DNA of 30,396 nt from Scatovivens sp045602645 (GCA_045602645.1 JAZSBZ010000055.1:1-30396), one strand, 5' to 3'. Counted from the first letter of the stretch, positions 1 to 8,738 are shown. The notes: generated by a model from the sequence alone, not told the origin. A program made the numbers and translations.

Positions 1-869
1 GATTGAAAAAGAATTAATGGAAAAAGAAAATATGGAAGAATTAAAAGAAGAAGCTTATGAAGAATATATTGAAACTGAAAAAAATGATTTGCCTCCAAAT
101 AAATTAGATGAAATTGAAACAAATGTTATATCAGAGAAAAATAAGAAAGATGTTTATACAGATGTTTTTGGCAGTGTAAAGATAAAAAATGAATCTAAAT
201 ATATGTTAAATGAAGAAATGGTTATAGGAGACTATAATTTTAGTAATAAAAAAGATATTATTATTTTTCATACTCATACATGTGAAAGTTATACTCAAAC
301 TGAAACTAGTAAATATGTACCATCTGGAAATTTTAGAACAACAGATTTAAACTATTCAGTTGCTAAAGCTCGGAGAAGTACTTTCTCAAAATTTAAATAA
401 ATTTGGTTTTAGTGTTATACATGATAAAACATATCATGATTATCCTGCCTATAATGGTTCGTACACGCGTTCTTTGGCAACAGTTAATAATATTTTAACA
501 AATAGAAATTCAGAACTTGTTATAGATTTACATAGGGATGCACTTGGAAATAATAGTGATTATGGACCTTGTGTTCAAATCGGAGATGATAAAGTTGCTC
601 AATTAATGTTTGTTATGGGAACAGATGGTGGAGGGTTAGAACACTCTAATTGGATTAATAATTTAAAGTTGATTGTAAAGATTCAAGAAACAGCTAATAA
701 AATGTATCCAGGATTATTTAAGCCAATTATTTTAAGAAATTCAAGATATAACCAACATTTAGCAAGTGGATCATGTATTATAGAAGTTGGTGCTACAGGA
801 AATACATTAGAAGAAGCGACGGGTAGTATGAAATATTTAGCAAATGTTATAAATGAAGTTATGAAGTAA
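1..869 (+). pseudogene. spoIIP: SpoIIP-like sporulation N-acetylmuramoyl-L-alanine amidase, frameshifted, 5' end outside window
   Basis: SpoIIP cleaves peptidoglycan in the SpoIID/SpoIIM/SpoIIP machine that drives engulfment during sporulation. The reading frame is open from base 2, so the N-terminus lies upstream. The first frame carries the zinc-amidase motif HTHTCESY (about 256-279) and then runs into a stop at 398-400 after an out-of-frame tail. A second frame takes over at about 369 with LGEVLSQNLNKFGF, HDKTYHDYPAYNGSY and DLHRDA, the second conserved part of the family. Joining the frames by skipping one base (G368 or a neighbouring A) gives a continuous family-like sequence, SVAKLGEVLSQNL. 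The break separates the HTHTxESY and DLHRDA motifs, so neither fragment should be active unless frameshifting occurs. No repeat or clear slippery heptamer is visible, so a real mutation or an assembly error are both possible. Family assignment is firm; functional status is not. Confidence 0.85.
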
Positions 870-873
870 AAAA

Positions 874-893
874 AGCAGCAAATATTTGCTGCT
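874..893. terminator. Bidirectional intrinsic terminator between spoIIP and tmcAL
   Basis: A perfect 20-base palindrome, AGCAGCAAAT followed by ATTTGCTGCT, sits between the convergent spoIIP and tmcAL genes. An A-run lies on the left (868-873), giving a U-tract for the minus-strand transcript, and a T-rich stretch lies on the right, so it can serve both genes. Confidence 0.85.
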
Positions 894-900
894 TTATAGT

Positions 901-2136
901 TTATTCTTTTTCTGCTTCAACAACTTTATGAGTATAATCTAAATTTGCAAGTGGATTATTTTTATATCCTAATGTATAAACATTTGTTGCAAATATATCT
1001 TTTAACATCATATTTTTTAATGTTGAGTTATTACAATCTTCCATAAATTTTTTAACAGATACAATGATTTTTAATTTTGGATTTGCTGCTGCAATAGCAG
1101 AGATAATTCTTTTTCCATGTTTGTTGAATCCTAATACTCTAATATATGGAGTAGTTCTCTTTGATGCGTTAATATCTTTTTGAGAAATATTAAGTAGTGC
1201 ATAAAGTAAGATTCGTTGAATTCTTGTTTGTGTATATCTTTTTGATTTTATTTTTTCTATTAATTCACTAAGAGTATTACATGTATTAGCCGCGCCTTTG
1301 ATTTTATTTTCTAAACCTTCTGAAACGTCAGGAAGTTTGGCAATTTCGGTTAATGTCATTTTTCTTAAAGTGTATATAATTTCTTTTTCAAATACAGATA
1401 AATCAGGAATAATTTGATTGTTATTTATTTTTTCTTCAAGTAGTTCATATGTTTCATAAGGTACAACATAATGAACATTCTTTTTAGCTTTAATCATTTC
1501 ACGAATTGCGGTTGCACTAGCGATTCCACTTTTTACTTTAGTACTATTGTAATCACTATAATCTCTTTTTATTGTTAAAGGTTTAATGGTACTTCTATGT
1601 CTTTTTAATGCTTTTAAATATTCAACACCTAAGATGTTGTTTGGATTACTAAGAACTTCAGTGTATTTTTTTGAATTACCAAAAAATTGAGAAAGTGCGA
1701 TTTCTCTTGCTTTAGGATAAGAAAGTCCAGATCTTAATTGTGCAAGTATTAGAGAAGAGAATTCTTTTGGTTCTCTATACAAAATACTAGCAACGTCATT
1801 TAAAGGAGATATTTCACCAATTTCACTACCAAATGAAACATAGTCAACAACTCCAAGACTATTTAATATTTTAATTGCACCATCAGCAAAGTTTTCAGCA
1901 CTTGATAGAGCATAAACTACTGGTAGTTCTATAACAAGGTCAACACCTGATTTTAATGCCATTTCAGCTTTAGTCCATTTATCTACGATAGAAGTGTCAC
2001 CACGTTGAACGAAATTTCCACTCATTACAGCTACAGTAAAGTCTGTATTAGTAAGTTGTTTTGAAAGTTCTAGATGGTGTAAATGGCCATTGTGAAATGG
2101 ATTATATTCAGAAACAATTCCTAAAATTCCATTCAA
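901..2136 (-). CDS. tmcAL: tRNA(Met) cytidine acetate ligase TmcAL (YlbM family)
   Basis: TmcAL uses ATP and acetate to acetylate the wobble cytidine C34 of elongator tRNA-Met in the cytoplasm. The N-terminus has the nucleotidyltransferase motif EYNPFHNGH (residues 10-18), followed by SGNFVQRGD (39-47), a KWTKAEMAL helix and, further on, IASATAIRE, all typical of the family. The length (411 aa) is normal. I chose the TTG at 2136 because AGGCGGTGAT (2150-2141), one mismatch from a perfect anti-16S match, sits just upstream with an 8-base gap after AGGCGG. The in-frame GTG at 2145 lies inside that ribosome binding site and is therefore unlikely to be the start. The gene stands alone on the minus strand, divergent from rnhA and convergent with spoIIP. 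Confidence 0.93.
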   Translation of the reverse strand: MNGILGIVSEYNPFHNGHLHHLELSKQLTNTDFTVAVMSGNFVQRGDTSIVDKWTKAEMALKSGVDLVIELPVVYALSSAENFADGAIKILNSLGVVDYVSFGSEIGEISPLNDVASILYREPKEFSSLILAQLRSGLSYPKAREIALSQFFGNSKKYTEVLSNPNNILGVEYLKALKRHRSTIKPLTIKRDYSDYNSTKVKSGIASATAIREMIKAKKNVHYVVPYETYELLEEKINNNQIIPDLSVFEKEIIYTLRKMTLTEIAKLPDVSEGLENKIKGAANTCNTLSELIEKIKSKRYTQTRIQRILLYALLNISQKDINASKRTTPYIRVLGFNKHGKRIISAIAAANPKLKIIVSVKKFMEDCNNSTLKNMMLKDIFATNVYTLGYKNNPLANLDYTHKVVEAEKE

Positions 2137-2153
2137 ATTAATCACCGCCTGTA

Positions 2154-2182
2154 TTGTAAAATTCTTAATTTATTGGTATAAT
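2154..2182 (+). promoter_or_regulatory. SigA-type promoter of the rnhA-coaE-queA operon
   Basis: TTGTAA (2154-2159), a 17-base spacer and TATAAT (2177-2182). Start of transcription is expected near 2189, about 58 bases before rnhA. Confidence 0.75.
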
Positions 2183-2206
2183 ATCATAGATTTAGTGAAA
2201 ATACAA
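2178..2206 (-). promoter_or_regulatory. SigA-type promoter of tmcAL, overlapping the rnhA promoter
   Basis: Read on the minus strand: TTGTAT (2206-2201), a 17-base spacer and TATTAT (2183-2178). Its -10 box shares five base pairs with the rnhA -10 box on the other strand. Confidence 0.7.
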
Positions 2207-2246
2207 TAAAATACATATTTATTAAGTTAAATAAAAAGGAGCATTT

Positions 2247-2681
2247 ATGAAGAAAGTAACAATTTATACTGATGGTGCATGCTCAGGAAATCCAGGGCCT
2301 GGAGGTTGGGGTGCAATATTAATGTATAATGGAACTTCAAAAGAAATTTCAGGTGCAAAAAATGATACTACAAACAATATTATGGAGATTACTGCAGTAC
2401 TTGAAGCTTTAAAATTATTAAAAGAAGAATGTGAAGTTGAAGTATATAGTGATAGTGCATATGTTGTAAATGCGTTTAATCAAGGTTGGATAGAAAATTG
2501 GAGAAAAAATAATTGGAGAACTGCAGGGAAAGATCCAGTTAAAAATCAAGAACTTTGGGTAGAGCTTTATGAATTAACTCAAAAACATAAGGTTACATTT
2601 ATTAAAGTAAAAGGTCATAGCGATAATGAGTATAATAATAGATGTGATTTTTTAGCAACAAGTGCAATTAAAACTTTATAG
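2247..2681 (+). CDS. rnhA: Ribonuclease HI
   Basis: Cleaves the RNA strand of RNA:DNA hybrids (R-loops, Okazaki primers). The four metal-binding acidic residues of type 1 RNase H are present: D9 (YTDGACSGNPGPGG), E47 (NIMEITA), D69 (YSDSAYV) and D134 (NNRCDFLA). H124 of the flexible KGHS loop is also there. The basic handle loop of the E. coli-type enzyme is present (GWIENWRKNNWRTAG). The 144-aa length is that of a complete RNase HI. An AAAAGGAG site precedes the ATG. It is the first gene of the operon and its TAG stop is followed at once by the ribosome binding site of coaE. Confidence 0.97.
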   Translation: MKKVTIYTDGACSGNPGPGGWGAILMYNGTSKEISGAKNDTTNNIMEITAVLEALKLLKEECEVEVYSDSAYVVNAFNQGWIENWRKNNWRTAGKDPVKNQELWVELYELTQKHKVTFIKVKGHSDNEYNNRCDFLATSAIKTL

Positions 2682-2695
2682 TGGAGGAAAGACTA

Positions 2696-3289
2696 TTGAA
2701 AATTATTGGTATTACAGGATCATCTGGATCTGGTAAAACAACTTTAAGTAAAATTTTAAATATGCGTGACGATGTAAAAGTAATTGACGCAGATAAAATT
2801 GTAAAAGAAATGAGTGTTCCTGGAACAGAATATTTAAATGCAATTAAAGAAAAATTTGGAGAAACAATTTTATTAGAAGATGGTAATCTAGATAGAAAAG
2901 CATTAGCTCATAAAATATATAATGATAATAAAGCGCGTGAAGATTTGAATAAATTAACTTTTAAATATGTAGTTGATGAAATGCTTGCAAGAATTAAAAG
3001 TATTACTTTGAATGAAACAGAAATAAAAATAGTTGCAATTGATGCACCACTTTTATTTGAAGCAGGACTTGATAAAGTATGCGATTATGTGGTTGCCTTA
3101 GTTGCTGATAAAGAATTAAAAATTAAAAGAATTTGTCAAAGAGATAATATAGATGAAAAAACAGCTGAAAGTAGATTAAATATTCAAAACGAAGATTTAT
3201 TTTATACTGAGAAAGCTGATTTTGTAATTATAAATAGTAAAGATTGTAATTTACAAGCAGAAATAGATAAAGTATTGAAGGAGATATAA
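2696..3289 (+). CDS. coaE: Dephospho-CoA kinase
   Basis: Performs the last step of coenzyme A synthesis, phosphorylating dephospho-CoA at the ribose 3' hydroxyl with ATP. The P-loop GSSGSGKTT is at residues 8-16, followed by the VIDADKIV motif, APLLFEAGLD and the lid region KRICQRDNID, in family order; 197 aa is the usual length. I chose the TTG at 2696 because GGAGG (2683-2687) lies 8 bases upstream and the protein then begins MKIIGITG as in relatives. The in-frame GTG at 2681 overlaps the rnhA stop codon and lies within this ribosome binding site. The gene is followed directly by queA with no gap. Confidence 0.95.
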   Translation: MKIIGITGSSGSGKTTLSKILNMRDDVKVIDADKIVKEMSVPGTEYLNAIKEKFGETILLEDGNLDRKALAHKIYNDNKAREDLNKLTFKYVVDEMLARIKSITLNETEIKIVAIDAPLLFEAGLDKVCDYVVALVADKELKIKRICQRDNIDEKTAESRLNIQNEDLFYTEKADFVIINSKDCNLQAEIDKVLKEI

Positions 3290-4315
3290 ATGAAAGTTTC
3301 AGATTTTAATTATGAGTTGCCTGAAGAATTAATTTCTCAGCATCCATATGATAAAAGAGATGAAGCAAGATTAATGGTATTAAATAAAGAAGAACAAACA
3401 ATAGATAACAAAGTATTTAAAGATGTTATTGATTATTTAAATCCTGGTGATTGCTTGGTTATTAATAATACAAAAGTTATTCCAGCAAGATTATATGGAA
3501 AAAAAGATACAGGTGCAAATGTTGAATTCTTATTATTAAAAAGATTAGAAGGAGATACTTGGGAATCAATTGTAAGACCTGGTAGTAAATTAAAAGCTGG
3601 AGCTAAAGTAATATTTGGTGATGGTTTATTAAAAGCAACAGTTCTTGAAGTTTTAGATAATGGAAATAGAAAAGTAGAATTTGAATACAACGGAATATTT
3701 AATGAAATATTAGATCAAATTGGACTTATGCCACTTCCACCATATATTACTGAAGCAACAAGAGAAGATAACGAAAAATATCAAACTGTGTATGCAAAAT
3801 ATGATGGTTCAGCTGCAGCTCCAACTGCAGGACTTCACTTTACTGAAGAACTTTTAGAAAAAATAAAAGAAAAAGGTATAGAAGTTGCAAATGTTACACT
3901 TCATGTTGGAATAGGAACATTTAGACCTGTTAAAGTTGAAACAGTAGAAGAACATGAAATGCATTCTGAACATTATTATATTAAAAAAGAAGATGCAGAT
4001 AAAATAAATAAAGCAAAACAAAATGGAAATAGAGTTATAGCTGTAGGAACAACTTCTTGTAGAGTTTTAGAATCAGTTGCTGATGAAAATGGACAAGTTA
4101 AAGAAGTTGAAGGAGATACAAGTATCTTCATTTATCCTGGATATAAATTCAAATGTATAGACAGTTTAATTACAAATTTCCACTTACCAGAATCAACATT
4201 AATAATGCTTGTTTCTAGTTTAGCTGGAAAAGATTTTGTAATGAGAGCGTATAAAGAAGCGGTGGAAGAAAGATATAAATTCTTCTCATTTGGGGATGCA
4301 ATGATTATTTATTAA
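3290..4315 (+). CDS. queA: S-adenosylmethionine:tRNA ribosyltransferase-isomerase QueA
   Basis: Transfers and isomerises the ribosyl group of S-adenosylmethionine onto preQ1 in tRNA, giving epoxyqueuosine at the wobble position of Asp, Asn, His and Tyr tRNAs. It starts with the family N-terminus (FNYELPEELISQHP, DKRDEARLMVL). It also has LPPYI, AAPTAGLHFT, HVGIGTFRPV, the EHEMHSE motif, VGTTSCRVLES and TNFHLPESTLIMLVS. The 341-aa length is full. It begins immediately after the coaE stop, with AAGGAG inside the end of coaE as ribosome binding site. Its functional partner tgt lies one gene downstream in the same operon. Confidence 0.97.
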   Translation: MKVSDFNYELPEELISQHPYDKRDEARLMVLNKEEQTIDNKVFKDVIDYLNPGDCLVINNTKVIPARLYGKKDTGANVEFLLLKRLEGDTWESIVRPGSKLKAGAKVIFGDGLLKATVLEVLDNGNRKVEFEYNGIFNEILDQIGLMPLPPYITEATREDNEKYQTVYAKYDGSAAAPTAGLHFTEELLEKIKEKGIEVANVTLHVGIGTFRPVKVETVEEHEMHSEHYYIKKEDADKINKAKQNGNRVIAVGTTSCRVLESVADENGQVKEVEGDTSIFIYPGYKFKCIDSLITNFHLPESTLIMLVSSLAGKDFVMRAYKEAVEERYKFFSFGDAMIIY

Positions 4316-4338
4316 TGTACTAAGGAGAGAAAAATTTT

Positions 4339-5532
4339 ATGGAAGAAAAAAACGAACAATCTAATTTACCTGTAGAAGTAAAAGATAAAGGAATATTAGC
4401 TAATCCTAAAGTTTTTAAAACTTTAGATGCTTTTAAAAGAGCAGGTAAAATTGCAGGTGCAATTGCTATAGGAACAGTTGGACTTGGAGTTACAGCGGTT
4501 TCATCAGGGCCCTTAATGGTTGTTGGAGCAGGTATGTTTCTTGGTGGTGTTGCAAGAATGGCTCAAAATTCATATTTAAAAGTTCAATCTAATATGCTTT
4601 TTGGTTCAAGAAAACTTTCAGATAAGAGTATAGGAGTTTATCAAGATCCTCTTAATGTAAGTGCAATGACAAGGATGCTTGGATATGGTGATCTTGATAA
4701 AATGGCTATGATGGGTATGCAAGCTTTAGTTGGGCTTGATAGATTTAAAGTAGAACTTCAAGATTCTCAAAAATATGAAATTGATGAAAATGGTAGAAAA
4801 GTTTATGATCAAAAATTTTCAACAGTAACACACAGTTCTAATTTAGAGGTTTTAAAAGCTTTAGATGCAATGGGATATATTAAATTAGATAGCATGGAAG
4901 CAAACTTTAAAGGTAGAACAATAGACGAACGTTTGGCAAGAAGAAATGAAAAAGGTGAAATTAGATCATATCTAATTGGAGAAAGACTTGGATTTGGAAA
5001 TTATTCTGCAGCTGGAAAAGCTATTAAAGCAATGTTTTCAAAAGACCAAGGTGAAAAAGATAAAAATACAAGGGTTATGAAACTTGCAACATTTAGATTA
5101 ACAGATAAACCACTTGATTTAGAAGAAATATCTAATGCAAAAACTAATCCAGAATATAAGAAATTACCAGACGATGTATATAAATCAGTAAGATTATTAA
5201 GTATGATGCCACGTGTAATTGCAAAAAGAAAAGTAGAAATTGTTGAAGATAGAAGTGGTAGAAGAACAATGAAATATCCGTCAAGGATGGAAAACGTTAA
5301 ATTAGTTAGAAATAATATTAAAGGTAAAATTAAAGATTGGAAAGAAAAACATGGAGCTAAAGAGGTAAAAGAAGTATCACCAGATTTAGTTGCTTCGAAA
5401 AAAATGGCTCATCAAAAGGAAATTTTTGAAGAAGAGTTAAAACAAGGTGTTGTACAACCAGTTGTTAATATGCCTGAAGTTAAAAGAGATGTAGAAGAAC
5501 CTACTAAAGATATAGGACAAGATAGAGAATAA
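4339..5532 (+). CDS. Unknown protein with a Gly-rich membrane hairpin and basic cytoplasmic part
   Basis: I do not recognise a characterised family. The 397-aa product begins with a charged stretch. It then has a glycine- and alanine-rich hydrophobic segment, about residues 37-76 (including AIGTVGLGVTAVSSGPLMVV and VGAGMFLGG), that could form a two-helix membrane hairpin or a membrane-inserted amphipathic domain. The remaining 320 residues are soluble, lysine/arginine-rich and methionine-rich in parts (LDKMAMMGMQALVG), with basic clusters near RVIAKRKVEI and NIKGKIKDWKEKHG. The C-terminus is acidic. AGGAGA precedes the ATG 23 bases after queA, and tgt follows 13 bases later, so it is co-transcribed with queuosine genes. 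In Bacillus this gene block usually holds queA-tgt-yajC-yrzE, so the gene is an insertion relative to that order. Codon use matches its neighbours. Confidence 0.85.
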   Translation: MEEKNEQSNLPVEVKDKGILANPKVFKTLDAFKRAGKIAGAIAIGTVGLGVTAVSSGPLMVVGAGMFLGGVARMAQNSYLKVQSNMLFGSRKLSDKSIGVYQDPLNVSAMTRMLGYGDLDKMAMMGMQALVGLDRFKVELQDSQKYEIDENGRKVYDQKFSTVTHSSNLEVLKALDAMGYIKLDSMEANFKGRTIDERLARRNEKGEIRSYLIGERLGFGNYSAAGKAIKAMFSKDQGEKDKNTRVMKLATFRLTDKPLDLEEISNAKTNPEYKKLPDDVYKSVRLLSMMPRVIAKRKVEIVEDRSGRRTMKYPSRMENVKLVRNNIKGKIKDWKEKHGAKEVKEVSPDLVASKKMAHQKEIFEEELKQGVVQPVVNMPEVKRDVEEPTKDIGQDRE

Positions 5533-5545
5533 TATAGGAGGAAAT

Positions 5546-6682
5546 ATGGAAAATAAACCAGCAATTACATATGAACTATTACATGTTTGTAAGCAATCTG
5601 GAGCAAGAAGGGGAGTAATTCATACACCACATGGTGATATTCAAACACCAATATTTATGCCAGTTGGAACACAAGCTACAGTAAAATCAATGACATCAGA
5701 TGAATTAAAAGAAATGGTAGAAGCTCAAATTATACTTTCAAATACATATCATTTGTTTTTAAGACCAGGACATGAGCTTGTTAAAGAAGCAGGTGGATTA
5801 CATGGATTTATGAATTGGGATAGACCAATATTAACAGATAGTGGTGGATTCCAAGTATTTAGTTTAGGTGCTTTAAGAAAAATTACTGAAGAAGGTGTTC
5901 AGTTTAGATCACATATAGATGGAAGTAAACAATTTATTTCACCTGAGAAGGCAATGGAAATTGAAGAAGCATTAGGTGCAGATATTATAATGGCATTTGA
6001 TGAATGTTGTCCATATCCTTCAACATATGAATATACAAAAAAATCTATGGAAAGAACAACTAGATGGGCTGAAAGATGTAAAAAGGCACATACAACAACA
6101 GATAAACAAGGTTTGTTTGGAATTATACAAGGTGGATTCTATAAAGATTTAAGAGAACAAAGTGCTAAAGATTTAATTGCAATGGATTTTCCAGGTTATG
6201 CAATTGGTGGTATTAGTGTTGGAGAACCTAAACCAGAATTTTTAGATATATTAAGACATACTACACCTTTAATGCCAGAAAATAAACCAAGATATTTAAT
6301 GGGTGTTGGTACACCAGATTATTTAATTGAAGCAGCAATTGCTGGAATTGATATGTGTGATTGTGTTTTACCAACAAGGATAGCAAGACATGGAACAGCA
6401 ATGACTAGTCATGGAAAATTAGTTGTAAGAAATGCAGCTTATGAAAGAGATTTTTCACCAATAGATCCAGAATGCGATTGCTATGCTTGTAAAAATTACA
6501 CAAGAGCATACATTAGACACTTGATTAATACTAAAGAAATTTTAGGTGTAAGATTATTATCAATTCATAATTTAAGGTTCTTGACTAAATTAATGGATAG
6601 GGTTAGAATAGAAATAGAGAATGATAATTTATTGACATTCAGAGATGAATTTTACAAAAATTATGGTTATACAAATGAGTAG
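5546..6682 (+). CDS. tgt: Queuine/preQ1 tRNA-guanine transglycosylase
   Basis: Exchanges the wobble guanine of GUN-anticodon tRNAs for preQ1; QueA then acts on the product. D98 in LTDSGGFQVFSL and D152 in MAFDEC fit the substrate-binding and catalytic aspartates. The motif GIDMCDCVLPTR (268-279) holds the nucleophile, probably D272 by its spacing to the zinc site. Zinc ligands C310, C312, C315 and H341 are intact with normal spacing. The length of 378 aa is typical. The ribosome binding site is AGGAGG, and the gene ends in a TAG that overlaps the AGGAGG of the next gene's leader. Confidence 0.97.
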   Translation: MENKPAITYELLHVCKQSGARRGVIHTPHGDIQTPIFMPVGTQATVKSMTSDELKEMVEAQIILSNTYHLFLRPGHELVKEAGGLHGFMNWDRPILTDSGGFQVFSLGALRKITEEGVQFRSHIDGSKQFISPEKAMEIEEALGADIIMAFDECCPYPSTYEYTKKSMERTTRWAERCKKAHTTTDKQGLFGIIQGGFYKDLREQSAKDLIAMDFPGYAIGGISVGEPKPEFLDILRHTTPLMPENKPRYLMGVGTPDYLIEAAIAGIDMCDCVLPTRIARHGTAMTSHGKLVVRNAAYERDFSPIDPECDCYACKNYTRAYIRHLINTKEILGVRLLSIHNLRFLTKLMDRVRIEIENDNLLTFRDEFYKNYGYTNE

Positions 6683-6693
6683 GAGGAAATATT

Positions 6694-8211
6694 ATGAATT
6701 TAGAAGAGAGCGATTCATACAAAGAGGAGATTGAGAAGAATATAAGACAAAGAAGATCAGTTGTGCTTTCTATTGTAATTTGTGCAATGGTTGCAGCATT
6801 ACTATTTGTTATGATAATGATTTTAAAATATCAAGATTCAATAACACTTAAATTATATTTAAACGATCAACAAATTAGAAATATCCCTCAAGGATTATAT
6901 AGAGATATAGAAGGAAAAACATATCTTGATGTAAAAATGTTGGGTGAATTATTAGGTTATTCATATACAAAAGGTGTATATGGAGAATATAATGAAGATC
7001 CAGATAGTTGTTACTTACAAAATAATTTTGAAATTATTGCATTAACTGCAGATAAAGATAAATATACTAAATACATAGAAATTACAGAAGGTGAAGCTGC
7101 TAAAATTGCTGAGATTCCAGTTTTATCAATGGAAGAAAATGGATACTCAGAAAGTTTTTCAATTGCAGATGCTCCTATTGTATATTTAGAAGATAGATTG
7201 TATGTATGTAGAGAATATGCTCCAGAAATGTTTAATATGCAAATAGATTGGCAAGAATATAGAATTCGTTTCTATTCATTTGAACATATAGTAAATTCAG
7301 CAAAAATGGCAATTGAAGGATCAGGATATACAGAAGTTAGCAGTTATTATGAAAACTTAAGAGCTTTATTATATGGATTAGCAGTTGTAGGAAACGAATC
7401 TAAGGAATATGGTGTATATTCACTTTCTCAAGGAAAAGAAATTATAAGTTTGAAATATGATAAAATAGAATTTGTTCAAAACACTAAAGAATTCTATATA
7501 ACAGTTGGAGATGGAACAATGGGAATTCTTGGTGCTGATGGAAGCACAATTATAAAACCATCAGAATATCAAGATATTGAACTTTTAGACGAAGCACAAA
7601 GAATTTACATTGTTAAAAACGACGGAGAATATGGTGTTGTTGGTAAAAAAGGACAAGTTATAATACATCCTGAAAATGATTCTATAGGATATGATGTTGG
7701 ATCATTTATAAATGATGATATTGATAATGCTGCATTATTCTTTAAAAAATGTATTCCAGTTGAAAAAGATAAGAAATTTGGATTATATAGTACAGACGGA
7801 AAAATGCTTTTAAGCATGGTTAATGATACATTTGGATGTGTTTCAAATACATCAACACAAACATCAGGAAGCAAAGAAAATGTTTTATTAATTCCATCTG
7901 AAGTTGGTATTAATGGTATAGTATATAGTTTTGATGGACGTTATGGTATTTATGATGTTAATGCAGAAACACCAGCAATTCCACCAGCATGTGAAAGCGT
8001 TTATGCTATAACAAAAGACGGACAAAAAACATATTATTTTGATTATATGGGTGTAACATATGATTTAAAACAATATTTAATAGATAAAGGATTAAATAAT
8101 ATAGATACAGATCCTGTTGAAACAGAAACTCCAGAAGAACCTGTTGAAGAAACACCAGTAGAAGATACAAATACTACTGAAGAAACACCAACAGAGACTC
8201 CTGCAGAATAA
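6694..8211 (+). CDS. Membrane-anchored WG-repeat-like protein with acidic C-terminal tail
   Basis: The 505-aa product has a short cytoplasmic N-terminus, one transmembrane helix (about residues 22-46) and a long outside domain. Residues about 52-200 resemble a stalk region like copper-amine-oxidase-N domains (TYLDVKMLGELLGY), though this is weak. From about 238 there are degenerate WG-type repeats: YGVYSLSQGKEII, MGILGADGSTIIKPSEYQDI, YGVVGKKGQVIIHP, FGLYSTDGKMLL and YGIYDVN. Each keeps the aromatic/hydrophobic-G start and turn but mostly lacks the W. The last 35 residues are a Pro/Thr/Glu tail (ETETPEEPVEETP). WG-repeat proteins are poorly understood; a cell-surface binding role is an inference. 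It follows tgt by 11 bases, is the last gene before a strong terminator, and its TAA is at 8209-8211. Confidence 0.8.
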   Translation: MNLEESDSYKEEIEKNIRQRRSVVLSIVICAMVAALLFVMIMILKYQDSITLKLYLNDQQIRNIPQGLYRDIEGKTYLDVKMLGELLGYSYTKGVYGEYNEDPDSCYLQNNFEIIALTADKDKYTKYIEITEGEAAKIAEIPVLSMEENGYSESFSIADAPIVYLEDRLYVCREYAPEMFNMQIDWQEYRIRFYSFEHIVNSAKMAIEGSGYTEVSSYYENLRALLYGLAVVGNESKEYGVYSLSQGKEIISLKYDKIEFVQNTKEFYITVGDGTMGILGADGSTIIKPSEYQDIELLDEAQRIYIVKNDGEYGVVGKKGQVIIHPENDSIGYDVGSFINDDIDNAALFFKKCIPVEKDKKFGLYSTDGKMLLSMVNDTFGCVSNTSTQTSGSKENVLLIPSEVGINGIVYSFDGRYGIYDVNAETPAIPPACESVYAITKDGQKTYYFDYMGVTYDLKQYLIDKGLNNIDTDPVETETPEEPVEETPVEDTNTTEETPTETPAE

Positions 8212-8230
8212 GTAAAAAAATAATAAGAAT

Positions 8231-8271
8231 AAAAAAGATTTCTATAAATATATTTTATAGAAATCTTTTTT
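8231..8271 (+). terminator. Long perfect hairpin terminator
   Basis: An 18-base arm (8231-8248) pairs perfectly with 8254-8271 around a 5-base loop. The A-run and T-run ends give a U-tract. It ends the rnhA operon, and the next gene's ribosome binding site starts only 4 bases later, so downstream expression must depend on read-through or a promoter not evident here. Confidence 0.85.
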
Positions 8272-8284
8272 TATGGAGGAAAAT

Positions 8285-8641
8285 ATGAAAATTATTATTA
8301 AAGAGTTATTTATTAGTGTGCTTATTACTATAGTGATGTTTATTTTACTTTCCTTAGTTGTTTGTTATACATCAGTTAGCGAAAATGTTATTGATTATTT
8401 AGTAATTGCTATATCTTGTATTTCATTAATAATTGGAGGATTTAAAACAGCGAAACAAATAAAGAAGAACGGTATTATTTATGGAGGAATATTAGGTGTT
8501 ATTTATATATTAGTTTTATATATATTGTCAGGCTTAATATGTATGAACTTTAGCCTTTCAATGAATTCAATTTATATGATTATTCTAAGTATTTTAGGTG
8601 GCGCATTAGGAGGAATTTTAGGAGTGAATTTTTTGAAATAA
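8285..8641 (+). CDS. YrzE/TIGR04086-type small membrane protein
   Basis: A 118-aa protein almost entirely made of four hydrophobic helices, with Gly-rich later helices (SILGGALGGILGVNFLK at the end). This fits the TIGR04086/YrzE family of unknown function, which in Bacillus lies between tgt/yajC and secDF, exactly the context seen here. I chose ATG 8285 because the earlier in-frame ATG at 8273 lies at the ribosome binding site GGAGG (8275-8279). The function is unknown; the conserved position beside secDF hints at a role near protein export. Confidence 0.8.
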   Translation: MKIIIKELFISVLITIVMFILLSLVVCYTSVSENVIDYLVIAISCISLIIGGFKTAKQIKKNGIIYGGILGVIYILVLYILSGLICMNFSLSMNSIYMIILSILGGALGGILGVNFLK

Positions 8642-8655
8642 TTACTTAAAAATTA

Positions 8656-8684
8656 TTGATATTTTTTGACATTTAATATACAAT
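8656..8684 (+). promoter_or_regulatory. Probable SigA-type promoter of the HD protein-secDF unit
   Basis: TTGATA (8656-8661), 17 bases and TACAAT (8679-8684). A TTGACA at 8666-8671 also exists but has no good -10 at the right distance. Confidence 0.5.
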
Positions 8685-8738
8685 TTTAAAGAATAGTTTT
8701 ATACAAATAGATGTTTACATAAACACAAAGGAGGAGAT

